From Aquimarina spinulae (lineage in GTDB: Bacteria > Bacteroidota > Bacteroidia > Flavobacteriales > Flavobacteriaceae), in contig NZ_CALSBP010000002.1 of NCBI RefSeq assembly GCF_943373825.1, positions 733,501 to 797,500 of the forward strand: 64,000 nt of DNA. The letters are read 5' to 3'. Below are positions 36,840 through 44,549 of the stretch, piece after piece. Within the stretch, counting starts at the first letter, position 1; every line of letters begins with the position of its first letter. The notes below the pieces were generated by a model. That model saw nothing but the letters and a program-made list of their open reading frames with translations, had not been told where the DNA came from and made no database searches. A program made the translations under genes and the position numbers.

Positions 36840-37907
36840 ATGAAAAACACAATTTCTCAAGCCTTGAAAATTAGTGAAGTAAGTGAGTCCAAAATTGGAC
36901 AAGTAGATTTTGAAAATCTTAATTTCGGGAAAATTTTTACAGATCATATGTTTGTCTGTGATTATGTGAATGGAGAATGGCAAACTCCAGAAATTGTTCC
37001 TTATGGTCCGCTCACTATGGAACCTTCTGCTCGTGTTTTTCATTATGGCCAAGCAGTTTTTGAAGGGATGAAAGCGTATAAAGATGATAATGGAGATACT
37101 TTTTTATTTAGACCCGATGAGAACTTTAAACGTATTAATATATCTGCAGAACGTTTGGCGATACCAGAATTTCCTGAAGATTACTTTTTTGAAGGTTTAA
37201 ATGCCTTATTAAAGCTAGATGATGAATGGATTAAGCCTGGTTACGGAAATTCATTATACATACGCCCTTTTGTGATTGCAACTCAGGCAAGTGTTTCTGC
37301 TTCTGAAGCAGATGAATATAAGTTTATGATCATATGCTCACCTGCTCAATCCTATTATAGTGGAGATGTAAGTGTATTGGTTGCAGAAAAATTTAGTCGT
37401 TCTGCCAACGGAGGTTTTGGATATGCAAAAGCTGCCGGAAACTATGCAGGACAATTTTATCCAACAAAACTAGCACAAGAACAAGGATATCAACAAGTGA
37501 TCTGGACCGACGCTAGTACTCATGAATATATGGAAGAGGCAGGAACGATGAATGTATTCTTTAGAGTTAATGATACTTTGCTTACTGCTCCGGTTAGTGA
37601 TAGAATTCTTGATGGGGTCACTCGTAAAAGTTTAATTACTATTGCCGAAAAAGAAGGTATTAAAGTAGATGTCCGACCTGTTAAGGTTAGTGAAATTGTA
37701 GAAGCTGCAAAAAACGGAAGTCTAAAAGAAGTTTTTGGTGCAGGAACTGCTGCTGTGGTGAGCCCGGTAAAAGCTTTTGGGTATAAAGGAGAGCATTATG
37801 AAATCGAAAAGCAAGAAAATTCTTATGCTTCTCATTTCAAAAAAGCACTAATGGATATTCAATACAATAAAGCCGAAGATACTTTTGGATGGAGACAGAA
37901 AGTGTAG
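36840..37907 (+). CDS. ilvE: Branched-chain amino acid aminotransferase
   Basis: 355 residues, fold-type IV PLP enzyme. The larger, eukaryote-like BCAT subtype is indicated by FHYGQAVFEGMKAYKD and FVCDYVNGEWQ. The PLP lysine lies in SYYSGDVSVLVAEKFSRSANGGFGYAKAAGNYAG, and EEAGTMNVFF follows. It interconverts leucine, isoleucine and valine with their 2-oxo acids. Alone in its unit, with a strong terminator downstream. Confidence 0.95.
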   Translation: MKNTISQALKISEVSESKIGQVDFENLNFGKIFTDHMFVCDYVNGEWQTPEIVPYGPLTMEPSARVFHYGQAVFEGMKAYKDDNGDTFLFRPDENFKRINISAERLAIPEFPEDYFFEGLNALLKLDDEWIKPGYGNSLYIRPFVIATQASVSASEADEYKFMIICSPAQSYYSGDVSVLVAEKFSRSANGGFGYAKAAGNYAGQFYPTKLAQEQGYQQVIWTDASTHEYMEEAGTMNVFFRVNDTLLTAPVSDRILDGVTRKSLITIAEKEGIKVDVRPVKVSEIVEAAKNGSLKEVFGAGTAAVVSPVKAFGYKGEHYEIEKQENSYASHFKKALMDIQYNKAEDTFGWRQKV

Positions 37908-37916
37908 TCTAGACTG

Positions 37917-37937
37917 GAGGTCTGAGGTCTGAGGTCT
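37917..37937 (+). repeat. Three tandem copies of GAGGTCT
   Basis: GAGGTCT is repeated three times, with a partial fourth copy GA, between the ilvE stop codon and its terminator. Length-variable 7-mers of this sort arise by slippage. Confidence 0.85.
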
Positions 37938-37965
37938 GAAAATTATACCGACTATTTATAAAAGC

Positions 37966-37997
37966 AAAACTCCCGAAAAATATTTTTCGGGAGTTTT
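37966..37997. terminator. Bidirectional terminator between ilvE and the MazG-like gene
   Basis: Perfect 32-nt palindrome with arms AAAACTCCCGAAAAAT and its complement, T-rich on both strands. It serves ilvE (plus) and the MazG-like gene, whose stop is at 38004 (minus, convergent). Confidence 0.9.
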
Positions 37998-38003
37998 TGT
38001 TAT

Positions 38004-38390
38004 TTATCGATCTAAGATTTCTTTAATATTGGGTTTAAAATAATTGGGTCCTTTAAGTACTTTACCATCCTCTCTGTAAATAGGTTGCCCATCTTCGCCC
38101 AGTTTACTCATGTTACTACGCTGGATCTCGTTAAATACTTCTTCTATCTTATGCTGCATCCCATGTTCGATAATAGTACCACATAAAATATATAGCATAT
38201 CGCCCAATGCATCTGCAACTTCTACCAAATCTTTGTTTTGAGCAGCCTCAAAATATTCTTCATTCTCCTCTTTCATCAGGTTAAACCGAAGTGTATTTTT
38301 AGCTTCCCCCAAATCTGCTATAGGTTCGTTTTTATATCCTAGTTTAAATGAAGTGTGAAATTCTTGTACCGCAGCAATTTTATCTTTCAT
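38004..38390 (-). CDS. MazG-like nucleoside triphosphate pyrophosphohydrolase
   Basis: 128 residues of the all-alpha NTP pyrophosphatase superfamily. The E-x2-E and E-x2-D metal motif is visible in LMKEENEEYFEA and VEVADALGDMLYILCG. The C-terminal GPNYFKPNIKEIL is a typical ending. These enzymes hydrolyse (d)NTPs to monophosphates, often to remove damaged nucleotides. Single gene. Confidence 0.88.
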   Translation of the reverse strand: MKDKIAAVQEFHTSFKLGYKNEPIADLGEAKNTLRFNLMKEENEEYFEAAQNKDLVEVADALGDMLYILCGTIIEHGMQHKIEEVFNEIQRSNMSKLGEDGQPIYREDGKVLKGPNYFKPNIKEILDR

Positions 38391-38408
38391 CAGTATATTT
38401 TTATAGAT

Positions 38409-38416
38409 TATCTTTG
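38409..38416 (+). promoter_or_regulatory. -7 box before the 63-residue membrane protein gene
   Basis: TATCTTTG, a perfect TAnnTTTG match ending 18 nt before the ATG at 38435; the leader would be only about a dozen bases. Confidence 0.45.
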
Positions 38417-38434
38417 CCGTAAAAATAACAATTT

Positions 38435-38626
38435 ATGTTTAGTCAGGGCCAGTTAATATTTGCAGGATTTTTTGTCGTAGCATTTATCATCTTAATGATA
38501 TTTAGCTATCGAAAAGATATCAAACTACATCGCAAATATTACAAGGGTAGTCTTTTTATTCTCATTGGTTTTATTATCTTTATTTTGTTGCTTTTTGCGT
38601 TAAAGACGTATTTACAGCCCGAGTAA
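38435..38626 (+). CDS. Small two-helix membrane protein
   Basis: 63 residues. Two hydrophobic helices (about 8-25 and 40-57) are separated by a basic loop (YRKDIKLHRKYYKGS). The family is unknown, but a good promoter box with a short leader supports it as real. Divergent from the MazG-like gene. Confidence 0.65.
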   Translation: MFSQGQLIFAGFFVVAFIILMIFSYRKDIKLHRKYYKGSLFILIGFIIFILLLFALKTYLQPE

Positions 38627-39085
38627 ACCACATTCACCCCCTAGAATTTCAGTCAAAATAGTTGCATTTTGGTTACTACCGTATTGATCCGTAACCTCCC
38701 TATCTTTTGGTTTTTTTCAAACCATTACGACGAAATACCTTGTATTGGGTATGGATTGACGCACTCTTTTTTAAGAGTTTTGGAGTAACTAAATAACTGA
38801 AATCATGGATAGAAAAACTACACCTCTTGCTAGACACAGAACAGTACCTAATATTTCTCCCCCATTCTTGTTTATCTTTACAATTCCATCGCACAAAACT
38901 TTTGGTTTGTTAGAATTCTCTTGGTAATTACTAAATTACCCATAAGTATATCTATCCTTAAGCTTACAAAATTCAGGAATAATCACTATATGAGAAATGT
39001 TTGGATAAGATTTCGAAATTAACATAATTGACAAGATTACTTTTTTTGTTTTTAAACATTTGTATAATCCAATAAATAACCTGTT
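38627..39085. other. Regulatory-looking region before the protease-like/two-component operon
   Basis: 459 nt without a recognisable gene. It holds several small inverted repeats (GGTTAC at 38671 with GTAACC at 38691; ACTCTT at 38763 with AAGAGT at 38773) and the promoter-like element at 38735-38803. A 40-codon ORF, ATG at 38805 to TAA at 38927, directly follows that element; its product is not recognised, and it may be a leader peptide, the remnant of a lost gene or chance. Confidence 0.45.
38735..38803 (+). promoter_or_regulatory. NarL-like inverted repeat and promoter, copy 1
   Basis: ATACC-N8-GGTAT at 38735-38752, equivalent to heptamers TACCTTG and TTGGGTA two bases apart, is followed by AGTTTTGG at 38776-38783 and TAAATAACTGAAAT at 38790-38803. 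The same three blocks with the same 23-nt gap between GGGTAT and AGTTTTGG occur at 43125-43194, before the gene downstream of the NarL-type regulator. Confidence 0.5.
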
Positions 39086-40210
39086 TTGATTGAATTTAAT
39101 TATATAAAAGAATCAAGTGCTAATAAAGCTCTTAAGTATTGGGGGAACTTTATAATACAATCTAAAAACGTACACTATGTAGCAGTAATAAAAAAAAACA
39201 GATTCCTCTATAGTTTAGAGATCGGCAAGAAAAAAAATAAATCATTTAATATAAATGAATATTTAACAGTTAACATCAATGATTTAAACTCAAAAGAAAT
39301 AAAAAACCTGTATAAAACGGCACCGATTACCTTAAAAAGAGCTTTCCGTGTAAAGGCCTTGAAAAAAGTAAATTATTTGAAAAACATAAAATTCGCTATT
39401 AAAACTAGAGAAACTTCAAAATTTATAGTTGAAGATCCTGTACTAAAAATCAATAAAGACTTTAATGAGAATGAAAATCAAAATAGAAATAGGGTGCTTC
39501 AAGGGGGAATTAAAATATGTAATCTAAAAATGTTTACAGGTACATTAGGAGGCATCTTTACTCTCAAAGATTTTCCAAATAGTTACTTTGGAATTTCAAA
39601 CTGGCATGTTCTTGCAGAAGGAGTTAAATTAGGGAGTGCAATAATTCAACCAAGATCACTAGGCTACAGAACTCAACAAGAAGTTAAAAAACATCAATGT
39701 GGTAATTTATTTTGGGGAAGTCTTGATCGAAAAAAAGAAGCAGCATTTGTTCATTTCAATAAGTCAAATATTGAATTTATTAAATCCCACAACTCTTGTG
39801 GATATAAGCTCAGCGGAAAAATAGCTAAACCAATTTTAGGAGAGTTAGTTACAAAATGTGGTAGTAAAACAGGATGTAATGGTAATGATCGTCTCTGTGG
39901 TTTTAAAACTTTATATTCTACGAATGCAATAATAAAAATTGATGATGCCAGATATAGTGACAACCCAATTTTTGAAAATCAATTATTGATAGAAAATTTT
40001 TCCAACTCAGGGGATTCAGGTTCATTAATCGTAAATAAAAAAAAGGATGTTATAGGATTACTCTTTGCTGGAACTATTAATAATTCAAATTTCTCAGTTG
40101 CAAATGACATAAATAACATTTTCAACAAAAGATTTAACATAAGCCAAAACATAAAATTTAATAACAACAATCTACATCTCAACAAATTTGAATTAAACGA
40201 ATTTATTTAA
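39086..40210 (+). CDS. Trypsin-like serine protease homologue, cytoplasmic, TTG start
   Basis: 374 residues. The frame opens after a stop at 39077 and contains no early ATG, so TTG at 39086 is the best start. Residues 1-140 are lysine- and asparagine-rich and unrecognised. The C-terminal half is a chymotrypsin-fold domain: GTLGGIFTLKD then SNWHVLAEG (catalytic His), and SNSGDSGSLIVN with the nucleophile Ser. The position expected for the catalytic Asp reads KKEAAFVHF, with Glu in place of Asp. No signal peptide, so it should act in the cytosol. It is the first gene of an operon with a two-component system. Low GC suggests transfer. Confidence 0.7.
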   Translation: MIEFNYIKESSANKALKYWGNFIIQSKNVHYVAVIKKNRFLYSLEIGKKKNKSFNINEYLTVNINDLNSKEIKNLYKTAPITLKRAFRVKALKKVNYLKNIKFAIKTRETSKFIVEDPVLKINKDFNENENQNRNRVLQGGIKICNLKMFTGTLGGIFTLKDFPNSYFGISNWHVLAEGVKLGSAIIQPRSLGYRTQQEVKKHQCGNLFWGSLDRKKEAAFVHFNKSNIEFIKSHNSCGYKLSGKIAKPILGELVTKCGSKTGCNGNDRLCGFKTLYSTNAIIKIDDARYSDNPIFENQLLIENFSNSGDSGSLIVNKKKDVIGLLFAGTINNSNFSVANDINNIFNKRFNISQNIKFNNNNLHLNKFELNEFI

Positions 40211-40229
40211 TATTAAAAACCAACATACA

Positions 40230-40667
40230 ATGAAAAAAGATCCAAAAATTTATTTAAGTACTTTAAAAGGTCAAGCTTCAACATTTACTTTTTTTAAGGA
40301 TATTGATCTGGAAATTACAGTCAATGTAAAATGGAAAAACAACCAAATTGATGAAATGGAATTTGTTTCTGACGGGAAAGGGATTATCAAATATAAAATT
40401 TTAGATATTAACCCATGTAAAAGTGACACTATACATGATTTTTATATGATTCATTTATACCAACACACGGATGTAACAATACCAGATCCTTCTATATTTA
40501 ATGCAAGTAGTAAAAGTCACATAAAAGGCTTAAAATTCGTCAAGAAGCACGATTCTGCATTATTCTTTTTTAATGTATATTCCAAACCACCTTCAAAAAT
40601 CAATAAATGTAAATTTAACCAAGCACAACCAGAAACTAAAGACGGAAGTATAATAGTAAGTATTTAA
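40230..40667 (+). CDS. Unknown 145-residue protein linked to the protease homologue and histidine kinase
   Basis: 145 residues without signal peptide or membrane helix. Predicted mostly beta by eye (ITVNVKWKNNQIDEMEFVS, IIKYKILDIN). The family is not recognised. It starts 19 nt after the protease-like gene and its stop overlaps the start of the histidine kinase gene as TAATG, so the three genes are co-expressed. It may be a partner or regulator of the protease; that is inference from position only. Confidence 0.7.
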   Translation: MKKDPKIYLSTLKGQASTFTFFKDIDLEITVNVKWKNNQIDEMEFVSDGKGIIKYKILDINPCKSDTIHDFYMIHLYQHTDVTIPDPSIFNASSKSHIKGLKFVKKHDSALFFFNVYSKPPSKINKCKFNQAQPETKDGSIIVSI

Positions 40668-42472
40668 TGATTAACTATAAATATAAAATTTCTAAATTTT
40701 TACCAGTAATATTCTGTATTACTGGTTTTTGCTATGGACAAAACGACATTTTTAAACAAGTACAATCACACCTTGATCAATTTCAGTTAGACTCTGCTTC
40801 AATCTACCTCCAAAAAGCTAAGTCCCCGTCAAATAATTTTCAAATAGGGTTATATCATTACTATTCTGGAGTAATCCTGAAAAAAAAAGATTTACATGAC
40901 CTAGGATTTAAAGAATTATTAAAAGCAAAAAATTACTTTATTGTCTCAGATAGTCTCAAACAATTAGCTAATACTAATTATGAAATTTATGAATTATTAA
41001 TGCATCAACAACATTTAAAAATTGATCCTATTCCATATCTAAACGATTTCATTAGTTATGCGGACTCAATTCAAGATCCGTTATTTCTTGCAAAAAGTTA
41101 TTCGAAAACTGCAGGAATACACTTGCAACTTAATGATCTTGACAACACTCTGGATTTTTATAAAAAATCAATACAAGAACTTAAAAAAATCAACGACACT
41201 TTACGAATAGCATTAATAGAAATGAATATTGGCTTAGCTTTTAATACTATTGAAAAAAAAGCCGATTCTGCTTTTTATTACTTTAAAAAAACTCTTCCTG
41301 TTTTCGAAAAACTCGGTATGAAACAATTTATTTCTATTAATTATAATAATCAAGCCAAAACATATGAGAATATTGGAGATAAAGAGACTGCACATTATTA
41401 TTTCAAGCAAGCAAGCAAAATAAATCTACAAGAAAACATCATTAAAACAAGGGTAATCTATTACGAAAATAGAGTAAAACATTATAAAGATAAGAATGAT
41501 TGTAAAAATGCCCTTGAATACGCCGAAAAGTTATTAGCTATCAATGACACAATAGACAATCAATCACAAAACAATGCCATTATTGAAGCTGAAAATAAAT
41601 ATAGAGCCGCAGAAAAAGAAAAAGAAATAGTTCAACTCTTAAACACTAATCTTAAAACCGAAGCTAGCAGAGTACAAAACAGAAATCTACTAATAGGGTC
41701 ACTTTCTCTTATCTTAGTTGGCTCAATATTCGTATTTCTTATATATAAAAACACCAAACGCAAACAACGTATCGCAGAACAAGAACGGGAAATACAAATT
41801 CAAAAAACAGAAAAGCTACTTAAAGAACAAGAGCTTACTGCTATCGATGCTATGATATCCGGGCAAGAAAAAGAACGGCAACGCCTGGCTAACGAATTAC
41901 ATGATAACCTAGGAAGCACACTCGCTACGGTGAAACTTCATTTTCAGCATATACAACACAATAAAGACAATCCTAAAGTTGAACATATAGCAGAATTGTA
42001 TACCAAAACAAATGCACTATTAGATGAAGCCTACCAAAAAGTACGTACCATTGCTCATGAAAAAAATAGTGGAGTTATGGCTAATCAAGGATTGCTACCT
42101 GCAGTTAAAAAACTCGCTAAAAAAGTATCTAATGGCGATGGTTTGCATATCGAAGTACAGGATTATGGGCTAGAAGAACGATTGGATAATGCTTTAGAAA
42201 TATCGATCTTTAGGATGATACAAGAGCTCATTACCAATACTATTAAACATGCCAATGCATCAGAAATCCATATCTCTTTAACCAATCATGATTCGCTTTT
42301 AAATATCATTATAGAGGATAATGGTAAAGGGTTTGATGCCAAAATATTACCTAAAAAAGAAGGAATGGGGCTAAGAAACATCGAAAAACGAGTAGAACAC
42401 CTTCAAGGAACCTTCGAGATTGATTCTACCATAGGAAAAGGAACTAATATTATTATAAATATACCCATATGA
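40667..42472 (+). CDS. TPR sensor histidine kinase (HisKA_3 type)
   Basis: 601 residues. Signal peptide to about residue 25 (FCYGQ), a periplasmic alpha-helical TPR region (about 30-320), one membrane helix (about 341-360), and a cytoplasmic coiled coil. The dimerisation domain has phospho-acceptor His412 in RLANELHDNLGS. The HATPase domain follows with N-box ELITNTIKHA, EDNGKGFD and GMGLRNIEKR. This layout is common in Bacteroidota and pairs with NarL/LuxR-type regulators. It is coupled to the next gene by a 4-nt overlap (42469-42472). Confidence 0.93.
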   Translation: MINYKYKISKFLPVIFCITGFCYGQNDIFKQVQSHLDQFQLDSASIYLQKAKSPSNNFQIGLYHYYSGVILKKKDLHDLGFKELLKAKNYFIVSDSLKQLANTNYEIYELLMHQQHLKIDPIPYLNDFISYADSIQDPLFLAKSYSKTAGIHLQLNDLDNTLDFYKKSIQELKKINDTLRIALIEMNIGLAFNTIEKKADSAFYYFKKTLPVFEKLGMKQFISINYNNQAKTYENIGDKETAHYYFKQASKINLQENIIKTRVIYYENRVKHYKDKNDCKNALEYAEKLLAINDTIDNQSQNNAIIEAENKYRAAEKEKEIVQLLNTNLKTEASRVQNRNLLIGSLSLILVGSIFVFLIYKNTKRKQRIAEQEREIQIQKTEKLLKEQELTAIDAMISGQEKERQRLANELHDNLGSTLATVKLHFQHIQHNKDNPKVEHIAELYTKTNALLDEAYQKVRTIAHEKNSGVMANQGLLPAVKKLAKKVSNGDGLHIEVQDYGLEERLDNALEISIFRMIQELITNTIKHANASEIHISLTNHDSLLNIIIEDNGKGFDAKILPKKEGMGLRNIEKRVEHLQGTFEIDSTIGKGTNIIINIPI

Positions 42473-43095
42473 TCACAGTAGCTATTGCAGAAGACCACCA
42501 ATCTCTTATCGATGGTGTAGAACTTCTTCTTCGGTATGAAGAAGAAATTAGTATTGTTGGTATGGCAAATGATGGAGAAGAGTTACTTAACATCATAAGA
42601 AGAAAACAACCCAAAGTTGTGCTTACCGATATCAGAATGCCTAAAATTGATGGTATCGCGGCCACCAAAATCATTAAAAAAGAATTTCCTCATACCAAAA
42701 TTATTGCCTTCTCTATGTTTGACCAAGAAGATGCTGTTCGACAGATGATCGACGCAGGAGCTTCTGGATATTTACTTAAAAATTCACCCCTGGAAGAAGT
42801 ATTAACAGCTATACAACACGTAGCAAAAGGAGAGACTTATTTTGATGCTGATATTGACCCATCACTCTTTTCTAAAGACGCCAAACAAGCTCCTAAAAAG
42901 CAACTGTTATCAAAAAGTGAACGGGAAATCTTAAAACTTATCGGACAAGGAAAAACCTCATCAGAGATCGCTGCTATTCGTTTTAATTCGGTTTCTACTG
43001 TAGAAACCCACCGTAAAAATATAATACGTAAACTGGGGCTTCATGGTAAAGGAGAATTATTGCGCTATGCCATTGAGAAAAAGTATGATTTTTAG
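42469..43095 (+). CDS. NarL/FixJ family response regulator
   Basis: 208 residues. The receiver has phospho-acceptor Asp54 (VVLTDIRMPKIDG). The C-terminal LuxR-type helix-turn-helix is KSEREILKLIGQGKTSSEIA with STVETHRKNIIRKLG. It is the cognate partner of the overlapping histidine kinase gene. The target may be the 7-2-7 inverted repeat found both before the operon and directly after this gene. Confidence 0.94.
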   Translation: MITVAIAEDHQSLIDGVELLLRYEEEISIVGMANDGEELLNIIRRKQPKVVLTDIRMPKIDGIAATKIIKKEFPHTKIIAFSMFDQEDAVRQMIDAGASGYLLKNSPLEEVLTAIQHVAKGETYFDADIDPSLFSKDAKQAPKKQLLSKSEREILKLIGQGKTSSEIAAIRFNSVSTVETHRKNIIRKLGLHGKGELLRYAIEKKYDF

Positions 43096-43124
43096 GTAAC
43101 TCTCCACTTCTTAAAAAGATAAAT

Positions 43125-43148
43125 ATACCCTGCCATGGGTATTTTTTT
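43125..43148 (+). terminator. Small hairpin with T-run after the response regulator gene (also a possible operator)
   Basis: ATACCC and GGGTAT arms around TGCCAT, followed by seven T. It could terminate the operon, but the stem is short. The same ATACC-N8-GGTAT geometry is seen at 38735-38752 without a T-run, so a protein-binding role is at least as likely. Confidence 0.45.
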
Positions 43149-43194
43149 GTGCTCGATTGCGAGGTAGTTTTGGTATGCATTAAATAACTAAAAT
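43125..43194 (+). promoter_or_regulatory. NarL-like inverted repeat and promoter, copy 2
   Basis: TACCCTG-CC-ATGGGTA (43126-43141) is a 7-2-7 inverted repeat whose right arm read in reverse is TACCCAT, matching the NarL heptamer pattern TACYYMT. A -7 box TAGTTTTG follows at 43165-43172, putting the repeat centre near -42, the place for a class II activator. TAAATAACTAAAAT follows at 43181-43194, and the ATG of the next gene is at 43204. Confidence 0.55.
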
Positions 43195-43203
43195 TATTCA
43201 AAA

Positions 43204-44466
43204 ATGAAAAAAATAGTACTATTGCTTTTCGTTACTTTTCTAAGTATTAATGCAAAAGCACAAACCGCTAAAATTAGTCTAACCGCTAAAAAAATAAAAA
43301 AAAGCCTATATCTTCGATTAGACAACAAAGATATACTTAGGTATGGAACTAAAGCTGAAGAAATTAATCAAAAAACACCCAAAACCAAAACTTTTGCAAG
43401 CAATAATGAAAGTATTACAATATATATAAAACCCTTAAATCCAATCACTAAAGAAATCACCGTAAATAATAAAACAATAGAAAATACAAATTTCAAAGAA
43501 TCCCAAGAGGTGTTATCACAAATTATAAGTACAATAAATAAAACGGGACAGCTAAGCTTAAAAGCCAATCCAAATCCAAATCAAAACAAACTTACATTTA
43601 ATGATATTGTGGATAAAACTGTAATTCATATCAACCAAATTAATTATGATAACTATCAAAACATAATAGATTCTATTGAAACCAATATCGGTAAGTTGAA
43701 AAAAATTGTTTCGATTAAAAGCAAAACCTTAAACAAAAACAACAATCTGAATAGTAATCTTTTAGAATGGTATAAAGCAACTAAGAATTATGAGAAAGAG
43801 GTAGAAATAATAGTCATCATTAAAAACTATTATGATCAACTTAAAACTTGGACTGAAAAAATGAGTAAAAATAATTTTGATGAACTGCAACCAGTGGATG
43901 ATTTAGCTAAAGATAGTATTAAAGTCGTAGAGATAAGTATTTCAGATAGAATTCTGGAATATGATGCTTCCAAAAAAGTTTTATCACTTAAGAAACAAGA
44001 AAAACCAATTACAGAAAATATTTTAAATTTTGAAAAATTTAGTCGGTTTATTCCAGAGGTAGTACCAGCCATTGTATATACTGATCTATCATTTCCTCAA
44101 TATGGTACTGAAACAAATGATAACGATGAACAAATATTAGTTAAGACTGACGATAAAAGTTTTAATAAAATTAACGTAGGTTTAATGGTCAATTTTAATT
44201 ACAATATGGGGTACGATGAATTTATCCCCTTTTTTCAAATTGGTGCAGGACCTACCAAAAAATTCCCTATCCTATTTAGCGGAGTCGGTATGAGACTTAA
44301 TAATCGATTCATGATATCAGGAGGTACTGCATGGACATGGATCAACGAACTTTCTTCATTAAACGTTGGAGATGTAATATCTGGGACAGCTGAAATAGAA
44401 AATGATCAGGCTTTTAAATTTAGGACTACGCCCAAGTTTTATTTTAGTCTTCAAATAAAAATATAA
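43204..44466 (+). CDS. Secreted protein of unknown function, possible regulon target
   Basis: 420 residues with signal peptide MKKIVLLLFVTFLSINAKAQ. The middle (about 90-290) is lysine- and asparagine-rich and largely helical. The C-terminal about 120 residues alternate like an outer-membrane barrel segment (INVGLMVNFNYNMGYDEFIPFFQIGAGP ... FYFSLQIKI is only a pattern, not a family hit). Probably outer-membrane or periplasmic. Its promoter carries the element shared with the upstream two-component operon. Confidence 0.7.
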   Translation: MKKIVLLLFVTFLSINAKAQTAKISLTAKKIKKSLYLRLDNKDILRYGTKAEEINQKTPKTKTFASNNESITIYIKPLNPITKEITVNNKTIENTNFKESQEVLSQIISTINKTGQLSLKANPNPNQNKLTFNDIVDKTVIHINQINYDNYQNIIDSIETNIGKLKKIVSIKSKTLNKNNNLNSNLLEWYKATKNYEKEVEIIVIIKNYYDQLKTWTEKMSKNNFDELQPVDDLAKDSIKVVEISISDRILEYDASKKVLSLKKQEKPITENILNFEKFSRFIPEVVPAIVYTDLSFPQYGTETNDNDEQILVKTDDKSFNKINVGLMVNFNYNMGYDEFIPFFQIGAGPTKKFPILFSGVGMRLNNRFMISGGTAWTWINELSSLNVGDVISGTAEIENDQAFKFRTTPKFYFSLQIKI

Positions 44467-44491
44467 AACATCTATACCTGTAGAAAAAAAG

Positions 44492-44526
44492 CGTCCTTTC
44501 AATAATTTACATTGAAAGGACGTTTT
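44492..44526. terminator. Bidirectional terminator between the secreted protein and DPP III genes
   Basis: Arms CGTCCTTTCAA and TTGAAAGGACG, perfect, around a nine-base loop. Preceded by seven A and followed by five T, so it works for both convergent genes (stops at 44466 and 44550). Confidence 0.9.
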
Positions 44527-44549
44527 TATATTCTTTTTAAAAACAAAGG

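Noticed and set aside
38700..38894. 64-codon minus-strand ORF in the region before the protease-like gene
   Set aside because: No recognisable features, basic and cysteine-scattered translation, and it overlaps the promoter-like element and hairpins on the other strand.
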